In this document: in pieces, positions 36,424 through 45,177 of the stretch | Position numbering within the stretch: position 1 is the stretch's first letter | Layout: every line of letters begins with the position of its first letter | Source: CAZLYF01 sp964586835 | GTDB lineage: Bacteria > Bacillota > Clostridia > Christensenellales > Aristaeellaceae | Reading direction: 5' to 3' | NCBI GenBank assembly: GCA_964586835.1 | Contig: CAZPIC010000004.1 | Location: 40,500 to 104,499 of the forward strand | Length of the DNA: 64,000 bases | Translations under genes and position numbers: made by a program | Notes under the pieces: model-generated | What the model was told of the DNA's origin: nothing | Seen by the model: the letters and a program-made list of their open reading frames with translations, nothing else | The model's database searches: none

Positions 36424-37404
36424 TTAGTTCATCAATTCCGCGATTGCCAGCAGAGTCTCTGGGGATGCCTCCTCAGCCACAGCCACTGTGCGGTTGATCC
36501 CTGCAGCTTCGTCAAACCAGGTGATCAGCCCATCCCTGCCAGGGTTGTAGCTCATCACCGCCTGATTCCCTACCAGCACAGCGGGTTCCCATGCCAACCA
36601 GCGGACCGTGATGCCGGAGGGTTCATGAACTTCGCTGCCCCTGCTCACCCAGCAGGCGTATTCCTTGCCTTCCAGCACGTAGTATACCGCAGCATAGGGA
36701 ATGGGGGCGGCCTGAGAGCTTACGAAATACTTAGGCTCCGTGGCGCCTTCCGGTACCTTCAGCTCGAAGGCCAGGAGGGCAGCTGCTTCGGCGCTGTTTG
36801 ACTGCACGGCAAATCCCAGCTGTACAAACACGGGACTGTCCGATTGGATTCCGTCCGGGAGGGGCGGTGCTTCCTCCCATTCCCACTCAGCTAAGGCATT
36901 GCACAGCGCCATCAGCTTGTTCAGGGTTGTCCCCTCTTCCATCGAGAGGCTCAGAGCCGCATCTTCGCGCAGGTCAACCCATAGCGCTACACCTGGCCCG
37001 CCTTCGATGTACATGACCCGTCCTTCGTAAACACCTATGCGCATCCCGCGATCAAAGCTCCAGTCATAGTACATGCCTGAAAGGTCTTTCAGCTCCGTGG
37101 CTGAGCTGACGCGCAGCACACAGCGCGTCCCCTCCCAGCTAAATACCCCCTGGGCGACGACAGCCCCCTCGGGGTCGGCAGCCGGCGCATCGATATAGCT
37201 GTAGAGGATCTCTTCAGCGCCTTCCGGCAGGGAAGGCAGAAACCTGCCGGCGGCCTGCTCCGCCTCCGCGCGGGTGGATTCATGGACGGGGTTTGGGAGC
37301 CCAGTCTGAACATTGGAGGGAGTTTCTGCACCGCCGGCGTAGGCAGCGGGCACAGCGATCGCCCCCAGCAAACACAGGATAAGCAGCAGTCTCGAAGGTC
37401 TCAT
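36424..37404 (-). CDS. Secreted protein with two repeated domains, function unknown
   Basis: A 326-residue protein with a signal peptide (residues 1-23, ending AAYAGG). Two related segments can be laid side by side, residues about 55-165 and 205-326. Each starts with a LPEGA/VPEGA turn, contains a run with Y/W-rich strands (YYVLEGKEYACWV in the second, VFSWEGTRCVLRV in the first) and ends with a helix before ALCNAL or AIAELMN. The pattern resembles DUF4367-type domains of Bacillota surface proteins, but I am not certain. It lies 44 bases after an SH3-domain protein on the same strand, so the two may form a cell-envelope pair. Confidence 0.6.
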   Translation of the reverse strand: MRPSRLLLILCLLGAIAVPAAYAGGAETPSNVQTGLPNPVHESTRAEAEQAAGRFLPSLPEGAEEILYSYIDAPAADPEGAVVAQGVFSWEGTRCVLRVSSATELKDLSGMYYDWSFDRGMRIGVYEGRVMYIEGGPGVALWVDLREDAALSLSMEEGTTLNKLMALCNALAEWEWEEAPPLPDGIQSDSPVFVQLGFAVQSNSAEAAALLAFELKVPEGATEPKYFVSSQAAPIPYAAVYYVLEGKEYACWVSRGSEVHEPSGITVRWLAWEPAVLVGNQAVMSYNPGRDGLITWFDEAAGINRTVAVAEEASPETLLAIAELMN

Positions 37405-37448
37405 GGGTTTTCCTCCTCTTCATGCGCGATGGTTTTCACTGAAGCAAC

Positions 37449-38558
37449 TCAGCGCATCTCAAACGCGACCATCCCGGCAGCAATATAAGCCATTGTCCCG
37501 TTTGGCAGCATGATCTTGTACCAGCCTTGCCCAGGAAACTCCACCACAGGGTACATGTCGCCTGGGTCCACCTTGCCCACAATGGCAGCCTGCATGCTGG
37601 GGCCCGCCCTCAGGTTAGCCTGACGCTGGTGGGTCACGGTCACCATACCCAAAGCGTGAGAAAAGGCGTTGGTCAAACGATATACGCCCAGGATGGCTTC
37701 CGTACGGGTGAGTGGATGGTTAGGGAAGAACTCATGGTCTGTTGTCAGGGCCATGACAGACTTGCCCGAAGTAGAATCGACATGGGCTACGATGGTCATC
37801 ACCATGTTCAGCATCGGAAGCGTGCGCCAGTCCCCTGGGGCTGCGTCAATGCCCGCATACGCCTGGCAGAAACTGATGTCTGCAGCGTCGGCGATGTAGG
37901 GATCGTCGAAATGGCCCTGTCTGGGGTCATCCCCTCCTATGTCTATCAGCGCGCCAAACATCTCCGCTGCTGCCACACCCCGCAGGACGATGTCATACTC
38001 AGCGCCAGCCCGTGAATTTCTGTATTCCGTCAGGGACAGGTACACATGTTTTCTGTAAGCAGTAAAGTCGCGGGTCTTCAGCTGGATAGCGTTGGTCAGC
38101 AGCGCATCCAGCTCCTGCCAGGTGCAATTGCCTTCCGTCTTCATGCCTTGGGGCACAAGGCCCAGGCTGCGCGCAGCGGCGATTTCCCTGGAGATGAGCT
38201 CTCCTTCGGAAGGCATGGGCGTCACGGTTGGCTTGACGGTGGGTCTGGGCGTAGGGGTGACAAAGGGCTTGGGCTTGCGCGCAACGAGGAATCCTGCTTT
38301 CACGTAGCCATTGAACAGGCCGTACTGCACATGGTACCAGACCATGCCGACAAAGTCTGTATACACCTTCACCTCGGTGCCATAGGGGATCTTCGCGACA
38401 ATCCTGGCATTAAGATCGGGCTCTTCGCGCAGGTTGAGCGGTTTTCCGTTGGCGGTCTTCACATACATCGTGCTGGTAGGGACATTGATCAACGCGGCAG
38501 CAGGCAGCATGGCCACCATGATACCTATGATCGCCAGAATACTGAGTATTCTTTTCAT
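37449..38558 (-). CDS. Secreted protein with two bacterial SH3 domains
   Basis: A 369-residue secreted protein. It has a signal peptide at residues 1-23, a first SH3b domain at about 30-92 (GKPLNLREEPDLNARIV), a proline/threonine linker with repeated TPxP units at about 97-115, and a central helical domain. Within this, PLTRTEAILGVYRLT near residue 280 resembles an S-layer-homology helix. A second SH3b domain follows at about 308-369 (QANLRAGPSMQAAIVG). Such proteins bind peptidoglycan or secondary wall polymers. No catalytic residues are apparent. Confidence 0.75.
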   Translation of the reverse strand: MKRILSILAIIGIMVAMLPAAALINVPTSTMYVKTANGKPLNLREEPDLNARIVAKIPYGTEVKVYTDFVGMVWYHVQYGLFNGYVKAGFLVARKPKPFVTPTPRPTVKPTVTPMPSEGELISREIAAARSLGLVPQGMKTEGNCTWQELDALLTNAIQLKTRDFTAYRKHVYLSLTEYRNSRAGAEYDIVLRGVAAAEMFGALIDIGGDDPRQGHFDDPYIADAADISFCQAYAGIDAAPGDWRTLPMLNMVMTIVAHVDSTSGKSVMALTTDHEFFPNHPLTRTEAILGVYRLTNAFSHALGMVTVTHQRQANLRAGPSMQAAIVGKVDPGDMYPVVEFPGQGWYKIMLPNGTMAYIAAGMVAFEMR

Positions 38559-38841
38559 AGCCGAGTCCCTCTTTCCCGTGTCTCTGTCGTATCATGCACA
38601 GCGTCAGCAAGCGAGATCGAACTGCGACAAATCACATTTCCTTGCACTGGTAGCTTCTGTCACGCCCAAGCGGTCTGGTATCTGTACACTGCCTCGTCAC
38701 ATTGGGGAGCCGGCTGCGGCTGAATAGCCAGGCTCCATCAGCGCCCCAAAGGCACCTAGCCCGTGTCCCCAAAGGGCCGTCAGCCACGCTCGTCTCCCGG
38801 CAGCATCCTATGTGTCATTGATGGCGTCTTTCTGTCGGTTC

Positions 38842-39690
38842 TTATTCGTAATGCTGGTGCTCGCGGTACAGCGTGCACTGGTCGTAGCGTCCGGCAAACA
38901 GGTTCTGCATCGCTCGCTTCCCCTCATCCGCTGAGATATCGCATAGCGACTTGAGCGGCGACCGAACCCAATTATCACTCACCATCCAGCCGGCACCCAG
39001 CACGTTCCTGATTGGCACATCCCCCCAGGGGTCGTCCGGGGTGGAGCACAGTCTCACCTCGGCCTCAGCCGGATCCCAACCGTAGTAGCGTGTGGCAGAA
39101 TCGTACTGAACCAGCTTCATGTCACTGAAGCCCTCTCCACTGAGCTGATAACGGTGCAGCAGACAGTTGCCATAGGTCGTGATGGGCTTGTCGCGTGTGC
39201 TGCCCTCCTGCTCTTGCACAAAGCCTGGCTCGTTATAGCGTCCCATGCGCAGCGTGACGTCGATCAGGCGGACGCCGCCTCGCTGGATGAAGCAGCGGCC
39301 CCAGTCATCCTGGCGCTCCACGACGATGCGCTCACACAGCTTCTTGGGAAGCCCGGAGCTCTCCCGGCCGGAAAAGGCACCCATCAGCGCCCCGGGACCG
39401 CTGAGCATAAGTCCCAGGAAGTAAAGCCCCTGGACTCCGCCATACTGCGCCATTACCCCAATACCGCCCTCCATGTACCAGGAAGTGAAGGTGGGGTGGC
39501 GGATGTTGACGATGTACGCGTAATACGCGGGGTTTTCCGGGTCGATCAGCTCAAGGGGCGGCGGCAGCACACGGGCAGCCGCCTCAGGTTCGGCAATCCC
39601 AAAGAGCTGGATGCCGTACTGGTCGTTCATCGCCCCATCTTTCATGAAGCCCAGGAGCTTCTCCTGAGGAATAAAGTAATTCGTCTTCAT
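38842..39690 (-). CDS. Acetoacetate decarboxylase-like protein, copy 1 of an ADC/SDR array
   Basis: A 282-residue protein of the acetoacetate decarboxylase superfamily. The Schiff-base Lys candidate lies in SGLPKKLCER near residue 113, matching the GFPKK-type motif of the family, and GRES just before it supplies the conserved Arg-Glu. Known relatives decarboxylate beta-keto acids or act as aldolase-dehydratases. It is the last gene of the array and is almost the same as copy 2: thirteen substitutions in 282 residues by side-by-side reading. A ribosome-binding AGGAGA precedes the ATG. The substrate is unknown. The neighbouring dehydrogenases and flavoenzyme suggest a keto-acid intermediate. 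Confidence 0.82.
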   Translation of the reverse strand: MKTNYFIPQEKLLGFMKDGAMNDQYGIQLFGIAEPEAAARVLPPPLELIDPENPAYYAYIVNIRHPTFTSWYMEGGIGVMAQYGGVQGLYFLGLMLSGPGALMGAFSGRESSGLPKKLCERIVVERQDDWGRCFIQRGGVRLIDVTLRMGRYNEPGFVQEQEGSTRDKPITTYGNCLLHRYQLSGEGFSDMKLVQYDSATRYYGWDPAEAEVRLCSTPDDPWGDVPIRNVLGAGWMVSDNWVRSPLKSLCDISADEGKRAMQNLFAGRYDQCTLYREHQHYE

Positions 39691-39725
39691 CTTTTTCTCC
39701 TGTCTGCCGTCAGGGAGGACAGGTC

Positions 39726-40589
39726 CTATATCACCAACTTGCCCGTGCTGCGAACCCGCGCAACGTTGAGGAAATAGGCGTCTATCCCTTCAGCGGCATC
39801 GGGGTGGAAGCAGCTTTTAGCTCCTTCCTCGTCAGACTTGTCGCCGAAGATGGTGCGCTGGTTTTCAGCAGCGCCTCGCAGTATCGTCCTGGCGGACTGT
39901 TGCGGAGACTGCGCGCTCTCGGGAGCGCCTCCAGGTGCCGCATCCCAGATAGCGGTCGCGGTGGTACCCGGGGTCGCGGAGTTGAACTTGATGCCCTCGT
40001 CCCAGTATTCGTAGCGCAGGGTCAGCGTCAGCAAGTGGAGCGCAGCTTTGGTGGACGCATACATGCTCTGATAGGCCATGGGCGACCAGGCGATGCCCGA
40101 GATGATGTTGAGCACCTGTCCTCCGCCCTGAGGCGACATTACACGGATGGCGGCACGGCAACCATACAGGGCGCCGTAGAAGTTCAGCGCGAAGGCCCGC
40201 TCCCATTCCTCGTTGCTCTGCTCCTTGATGTTCATGTTCTCAGTCAGATGCTTCAACCTTTGCGTCAGGGTGAAGATGCCCCCAAAGCCGCTGCCCGCGT
40301 TGTTGATCAGCAGGTCGAGCCGACCGTCCATGAAAACCACAGCCTGGTCGATCGTTGCCTGCACTTCTTGCTCTTTGGTTACGTCACAGCCAATCCCCCG
40401 GACGCGGCCCGGGTACAGCCCATTCAGGCGTGTTTCCTCCCGGCGCAACCCTTCTTCGTTAATGTCGGATAGCACCACCTTGCCAGCCCCCTGTAAAAGC
40501 AGCTCCTCGCAGAGAGCCAGTCCGATCCCAGAGGCTGCTCCGGTCACGATCGCGTTCTTCCCTCGGTAGTATCCTTTGTTGTCACCCAT
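39726..40589 (-). CDS. Short-chain dehydrogenase/reductase, copy 1
   Basis: About 287 residues, a classical SDR. TGAASGIG near residue 18 is the cofactor loop, NNAGS near residue 95 the structural motif, and the catalytic Ser-Tyr-Lys are in ISGIAWS and YASTK near residues 155-172. The frame runs into the upstream ADC gene from 40646, but GGAGG is best spaced for the ATG at 40589 (MGDNKG), with MP six bases earlier as an alternative. It lies between two ADC-like genes, which suggests reduction or oxidation of the keto compound that the ADC proteins use. Confidence 0.86.
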   Translation of the reverse strand: MGDNKGYYRGKNAIVTGAASGIGLALCEELLLQGAGKVVLSDINEEGLRREETRLNGLYPGRVRGIGCDVTKEQEVQATIDQAVVFMDGRLDLLINNAGSGFGGIFTLTQRLKHLTENMNIKEQSNEEWERAFALNFYGALYGCRAAIRVMSPQGGGQVLNIISGIAWSPMAYQSMYASTKAALHLLTLTLRYEYWDEGIKFNSATPGTTATAIWDAAPGGAPESAQSPQQSARTILRGAAENQRTIFGDKSDEEGAKSCFHPDAAEGIDAYFLNVARVRSTGKLVI

Positions 40590-40609
40590 GGGCATGTTCC
40601 TCCCGCCCT

Positions 40610-41458
40610 TCATTCGTAACACTGGTGCTCGCTGTACAGCGTGCACTGGTCGTAGCGCCCGGCAAACAGGTTCTGCATCGCTCGCTTCCCCTCATCCGCT
40701 GAGATATCGCATAGCGACTTGAGCGGCGACCGAACCCAATTATCACTCACCATCCAGCCGGCACCCAGCACGTTCCTGATTGGCACATCCCCCCAGGGGT
40801 CGTCCGGGGTGGAGCACAGTCTCACCTCGGCCTCAGCCGGATCCCAACTGTAGTAGCGTGTGGCAGAATCGTACTGAACCAGCTTCATGTCGCTGAAGCC
40901 CTCTCCACTGAGCTGATACCGGTGCAGCAGACAGTTGCCATAGGTCGTGACGGGCTTGTCGCGCGTGCTGCCCTCCTGCTCTTGCACAAAGCCTGGCTCG
41001 TTATAGCGTCCCATACGCAGCGTGACATCGATCAGGCGGACGCCATTTCGCTGGATGAAGCAGCGGCCCCAGTCATCCTGACGTTCCACCACGATGCGCT
41101 CACAAAGCTTCTTTGGAAGCCCGGATCCCTCCCGGCCGGAAAAGGCGCCCATCAGCGCCCCAGGGCCGCTGAGCATGAGCCCCAGGAAGTAAAGCCCCTG
41201 GACTCCGTTATACTGCGCCATCACCCCAACGCCGCCCTCCATGTACCAGGACGCGAAGGTGGGGTGGCGGATGTTGACGATGTACGCGTAATACGCGGGG
41301 TTTTCCGAATCGATCAGCTTAAGGGGCGGCGGCAATGCACGGGCGGCAGCCTCAGGCTCGGCAATCCCAAAGAGCTGGACGCCGTACTGGTCGTTCATCG
41401 CCCCGTCTTTCATGAAACCCAGGAGCTTCTCCTGAGGAATAAAGTAGTTTGTCTTCAT
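40610..41458 (-). CDS. Acetoacetate decarboxylase-like protein, copy 2
   Basis: 282 residues, the near-twin of copy 1 with the same GLPKKLCER active-site segment. The last part of the gene shares 190 consecutive identical bases with copy 1 (40659-40848 against 38891-39080), which points to recent duplication or gene conversion. The copies sit about 1.77 kb apart, the same offset as between the two SDR genes, so the duplicated unit was an ADC-SDR pair. All residues expected for activity are kept. Confidence 0.82.
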   Translation of the reverse strand: MKTNYFIPQEKLLGFMKDGAMNDQYGVQLFGIAEPEAAARALPPPLKLIDSENPAYYAYIVNIRHPTFASWYMEGGVGVMAQYNGVQGLYFLGLMLSGPGALMGAFSGREGSGLPKKLCERIVVERQDDWGRCFIQRNGVRLIDVTLRMGRYNEPGFVQEQEGSTRDKPVTTYGNCLLHRYQLSGEGFSDMKLVQYDSATRYYSWDPAEAEVRLCSTPDDPWGDVPIRNVLGAGWMVSDNWVRSPLKSLCDISADEGKRAMQNLFAGRYDQCTLYSEHQCYE

Positions 41459-41494
41459 CCTTTTTCTCCTATCTGCCGTCAGGGAAGACAGGTC

Positions 41495-42358
41495 CTATAT
41501 CACCAACTTGCCCGTGTGTCGAATCCGTGCAACGTTGAGAAAATAGGCGTCCTTCCCTTCAGCGGCATCGGGGTGGAAGCAGTCTTTGGCTCCCTCTTCG
41601 TCACCCTTATCACCGAAGATGGTGCGTTGGTTTTCAGCAGCGCCACGCAGTATCGTCCTGGCGGACTCCTGGGGCGTCTGCGCGCTCTCCGGAGCGCCTC
41701 CAGGTATCGCGTCCCAGATAGCGGTCGCGGTGGTGCCCGGGGTCGCCGCATTAAACTTGATGCCCTCGTCCCAGTATTCGTAGCGCAGGGTCAGCGTCAG
41801 CAAGTGGAGTGCTGCCTTGGTGGAGGCGTACATGCTCTGATAGGCCATGGGCGACCAGGCGATGCCCGAGATGATGTTGACCACCTGCCCTCCCCCCTGA
41901 GGCGACATCACACGGATGGCGGCACGGCTGCCATACAGGGCACCATAGAAGTTGAGGGCAAAGGCCCGCTCCCACATTTCGTTGCTCTGCTCTTTGAGGT
42001 ACATGCTCTCCATCGGGTGGTTGGAGCCTGGCGTCACTACAAAGACGCCTTGCAGACCTGCGCCTGCATTGTTGATCAGCAGGTCGAGCTGCCCATCCAT
42101 GAAAGCCACAGCCTGGTCGATCATCGTCTGTACTTTTTGCTCTTGGGTGACGTCACAGCCAATCCCCCGGACCCGGCCCGGGTACAGCCCATTCAGGCGT
42201 GTTTCCTCCCGGCGCAGCCCTTCTTCGTTGATGTCGGACATCACCACCTTGCCAGCCCCCTGCAAAAGCAGCTCCTCACAGAGAGCCAGTCCGATCCCGG
42301 AAGCCGCTCCTGTCACGATCGCGTTCTTCCCCCGATAATATCCTTTGTTGTCCTCCAT
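41495..42358 (-). CDS. Short-chain dehydrogenase/reductase, copy 2
   Basis: About 287 residues and a close paralogue of SDR copy 1, with TGAASGIG, NNAGA, ISGIAWS and YASTK all conserved. The greatest divergence is the stretch after the NNAG motif (LQGVFVVTPGSNHPMES here against GGIFTLTQRLKHLTEN in copy 1), a segment next to the substrate pocket. That would allow the two to use different substrates while the rest stays alike. ATG 42358 has GGAGG at good spacing. Confidence 0.86.
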   Translation of the reverse strand: MEDNKGYYRGKNAIVTGAASGIGLALCEELLLQGAGKVVMSDINEEGLRREETRLNGLYPGRVRGIGCDVTQEQKVQTMIDQAVAFMDGQLDLLINNAGAGLQGVFVVTPGSNHPMESMYLKEQSNEMWERAFALNFYGALYGSRAAIRVMSPQGGGQVVNIISGIAWSPMAYQSMYASTKAALHLLTLTLRYEYWDEGIKFNAATPGTTATAIWDAIPGGAPESAQTPQESARTILRGAAENQRTIFGDKGDEEGAKDCFHPDAAEGKDAYFLNVARIRHTGKLVI

Positions 42359-42378
42359 GGGCATGTTCCTCCCGTCAT

Positions 42379-43230
42379 TTATTCGTAGTGCTGGTGCTCG
42401 CTGTACAGTGTGCACTGGTCGTAGCGCCCCGCAAACAGGTTCTGCATGGCCCGCTGCCCCTCGCTCAGGGAGTATTCATACAAAACCTTCAGTGGTGGCT
42501 TCGGAATATTGTCGCTCACCATCCAACCCGCGCCCAGGACATGGGTGACAGACACCTCCGCCCAGGGGTCATCCCTGGAAGAGGCCAGCTTAACCTCAGC
42601 TGCTGCAGGCTCCCAGCTGTAGTACTTTGTATCAGCGACGTAGTCTACCAGCTCCATGCCCGAGAAATAGTCATCGCCTAGCTGGTACTTGTGCAGCAGA
42701 CACCCGCCCCGGAGAGTAGCGGGATTGTCGTAGGTGCAGCCCTCCTGCGAGGGGCTGTAGGAAGACGGATCGTTGTAGCTACCCAAGCGCAGTGTGACAT
42801 CGAGCAAGCGGACACCGTCCCGCTGGATGAAACAGTGGCCCCAGTCGTCCTGACGCTCCACCACAATGCGTTCACAAAGCTTCTTGGGGAGCCCGGAGCT
42901 TTCCCGACCTGAAAAGGCGCCCATCAGCGCCCCGGGGCCGCTGAGCATGAGCCCCAGGAAGTAGAGCCCCTGAACATCACCGTACTGTGCCATCAGCCCA
43001 ACTCCGCCTTCCATGTACCAGGAGGCGAAAGTAGGGTTACGGATATTGACGATGTAGCCATAGTAGGCTGGCGCCTTCGGGTTGGTCAGCTTCAGGGGCG
43101 GCGGCAGTGCACGGGCAGCCGCCTCCGGATCAGCCAGAGCAATGAACTCAATGCCGTATTGATTTTTCATTCCAGGGTTCTTCATGAACCCCTGAATCTT
43201 CTCCTGAGGGATGAAGTAGTTTGCCTGCAT
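42379..43230 (-). CDS. Acetoacetate decarboxylase-like protein, copy 3 (divergent)
   Basis: 283 residues, alignable end to end with copies 1 and 2 but much more diverged, notably at 1-60 and 150-220. GLPKKLCERIVVERQDDWG is fully conserved. It is the first ADC gene of the array and probably the ancestral copy, with the ADC-SDR pair duplicated afterwards. The flavoenzyme gene lies just upstream, and a TTTCTCC on the plus strand marks its ribosome-binding site. Confidence 0.81.
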   Translation of the reverse strand: MQANYFIPQEKIQGFMKNPGMKNQYGIEFIALADPEAAARALPPPLKLTNPKAPAYYGYIVNIRNPTFASWYMEGGVGLMAQYGDVQGLYFLGLMLSGPGALMGAFSGRESSGLPKKLCERIVVERQDDWGHCFIQRDGVRLLDVTLRLGSYNDPSSYSPSQEGCTYDNPATLRGGCLLHKYQLGDDYFSGMELVDYVADTKYYSWEPAAAEVKLASSRDDPWAEVSVTHVLGAGWMVSDNIPKPPLKVLYEYSLSEGQRAMQNLFAGRYDQCTLYSEHQHYE

Positions 43231-43242
43231 ATTTTTCTCCTT

Positions 43243-45177
43243 TCAGTTCTGGTCGGGCTCAAACACAAAGGCCGTTCCCTGGGCGTCCTGCATGGCCTCT
43301 AAGACACGCCCAGGCCTGTACGCGTCGCCGATGACGCGCACCTTCCCGAATTCCTGCCTGCAGGCGTTGGCTAGCATCTTACCCCGAGGTTTGACGCCTA
43401 CGGCCAGCACCACCCAGTCCACATCCAAAGAGATGCTTTCCCCGTCACTTAAGCGCTGCAACTCAATGCTTTTGTCTTGGACGCTCGTGAGTTTATGGCC
43501 AGTCAGCAGCAGGGGATCGTGCGGGAGCATGCGGCTCATGACGTCTCTGACCACAGAGGGATAAACATCGCAGCCCAGCGTCTCCAGCATCTCCACAAGG
43601 ATCACCTTGCATCCATCCATGGCCAGCATCTCGGCTGTCTCCAGGCCCGTCATCCCAGCTCCGATGACCGCCACGCTCCCACGGGGGGTGTTTTCTCCAA
43701 GCAGTACGCTGTCCGCCGTGATGACATGGTCGCCCTCGATGCCGGGTACGGGAGGCCGTAGCGGTTCCGCCCCGCAGGCGACAAAGACTGCCACAGGGTT
43801 CAAGGTTTCGAGACTTTCCGCCGTCGCCCTTTCTCCAAGTCGAAGCTCAACGCCCGCCTTGAGCATTTGCATGTGCAGAGCCTGCACAAGGCTCGTAATC
43901 TTTTCCTTGCCGTAGCCCTTATCCGCTGTATTGAGCGTGCCTCCCGGACGCTTTCCCTCATCAAACAGGACGGGGGCAAAGCCGCGCTGTCTCAGCGTCA
44001 GGGCGGCCTGGATGCCCGCCGGACCTCCGCCCACGATCGCCACCCTCCGTCCCGAACCGTTCACCGTCGGATGCGCGTACTCCCTCTCCCGGCCTGTCAG
44101 TGGGTTGACCGCACAGCGGATGCGTTTCATCTTGCAAATCTCAGCAAAGCAGCACAGGCAACCAATGCAGGTGCGAATCTCGTCCTCTCGTCCCGAAAAG
44201 GCCTTGCGCGGCCAGTCCGGGTCGGCCAATAAAGCCCTGGCGACGCCCACCACGTCGCAGGCGCCCTGCTCCAACAGGGCTTCGGCCGCAGCTGGTTCCT
44301 TGATGTTGCATACTGACAACACCGGGATGGATACCACCGGCTTAACAGCTTCGGGAAGGTGGCTCTTCCAGCCCTGGGCGTAGGTGCCCGGCTCAATACA
44401 GGCATCGCTGTAGGTGCTTACATTGATCATCGATGCCCCGGCTTCTTCCAGGGCGACGGCGATGCGCGCCGCCTCTTCCAGGTCGATCCCCCCCGGCAGA
44501 GCTTCCTCAGCGTTGATGCGCACCGATACCGGGAAATGCAGCCCGCATTCCTTGCGGATGCCGGCTAGTATCTCCCGCACGAAGCGCATGCGGTTTTCAA
44601 AGCTGCCCCCATAGTCGTCCGTACGAAAGTTCATGGCAGGCGACAGGAAGCTATTGATCAGATACCCGTGTGCAGCATGCAGCTCCACCCCGTCCACGCC
44701 CGCCATCTGGGCGATGTGCGCTGCATTCACAAAACGCTGAGCCAGGTCGCTGCACTCCTGCAGGCTGAGCTCGCGGGGCGTTTCCCCGCCCATAGGGTTC
44801 GCCACAGCAGAGGGAGCGACGGGCTGCTCGCCCGTGGCCCAGGAGGATGCCTCCCTCCCGGGATGCTGTAGCTGCACAAACAGCTTGGTGTCCCAGCGGT
44901 GCACCACGTCCACCAAACGCTGCAGGTCCGGAATGTCTCCAGCGCGATAGGAGCTTAGCTGGCATGGTTCACCCATGCCAGCCCCGCCTGTGATGCGTGT
45001 GATCTCGGTGATGATCAGTCCCACTCCCCCTCGGGCTCTCGCCTCATAGTAGGCAATCAGATCGTCGGTGACTCCTCCGTCAGGGGCGCCCAGGTTGACG
45101 CCCATGGCAGTCATCGCCAGACGATTGGGCAGTTCCAGTTTTCCCAGCTTGAAAGGACTGCGCAGACGGTCATACAT
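43243..45177 (-). CDS. NADH:flavin oxidoreductase of the OYE/2,4-dienoyl-CoA reductase type
   Basis: A 644-residue three-part flavoenzyme. Residues 1-340 form an Old Yellow Enzyme barrel with HAAHGYLINSFLSP near residue 170 and DDYGGSFENR. Next comes a cysteine cluster, CIGCLCC followed by a Cys about twelve residues later, for a 4Fe-4S centre. Residues about 380-640 hold FAD and NAD(P) Rossmann motifs (IVGGGPAGIQAAL and VIGAGMTGLETAE). Relatives include 2,4-dienoyl-CoA reductase, enoate reductases and the BaiCD/BaiH bile-acid enzymes, which reduce activated C=C bonds. The cysteine spacing differs slightly from the usual CxxCxxxC. The start overlaps the membrane-protein gene by eight bases. 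Confidence 0.88.
   Translation of the reverse strand: MYDRLRSPFKLGKLELPNRLAMTAMGVNLGAPDGGVTDDLIAYYEARARGGVGLIITEITRITGGAGMGEPCQLSSYRAGDIPDLQRLVDVVHRWDTKLFVQLQHPGREASSWATGEQPVAPSAVANPMGGETPRELSLQECSDLAQRFVNAAHIAQMAGVDGVELHAAHGYLINSFLSPAMNFRTDDYGGSFENRMRFVREILAGIRKECGLHFPVSVRINAEEALPGGIDLEEAARIAVALEEAGASMINVSTYSDACIEPGTYAQGWKSHLPEAVKPVVSIPVLSVCNIKEPAAAEALLEQGACDVVGVARALLADPDWPRKAFSGREDEIRTCIGCLCCFAEICKMKRIRCAVNPLTGREREYAHPTVNGSGRRVAIVGGGPAGIQAALTLRQRGFAPVLFDEGKRPGGTLNTADKGYGKEKITSLVQALHMQMLKAGVELRLGERATAESLETLNPVAVFVACGAEPLRPPVPGIEGDHVITADSVLLGENTPRGSVAVIGAGMTGLETAEMLAMDGCKVILVEMLETLGCDVYPSVVRDVMSRMLPHDPLLLTGHKLTSVQDKSIELQRLSDGESISLDVDWVVLAVGVKPRGKMLANACRQEFGKVRVIGDAYRPGRVLEAMQDAQGTAFVFEPDQN

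Noticed and set aside
40922..42388. Plus-strand open frame of 488 codons
   Set aside because: It runs antisense across an ADC and an SDR gene. High G+C makes such shadows common, and the minus-strand genes have motifs and ribosome-binding sites.
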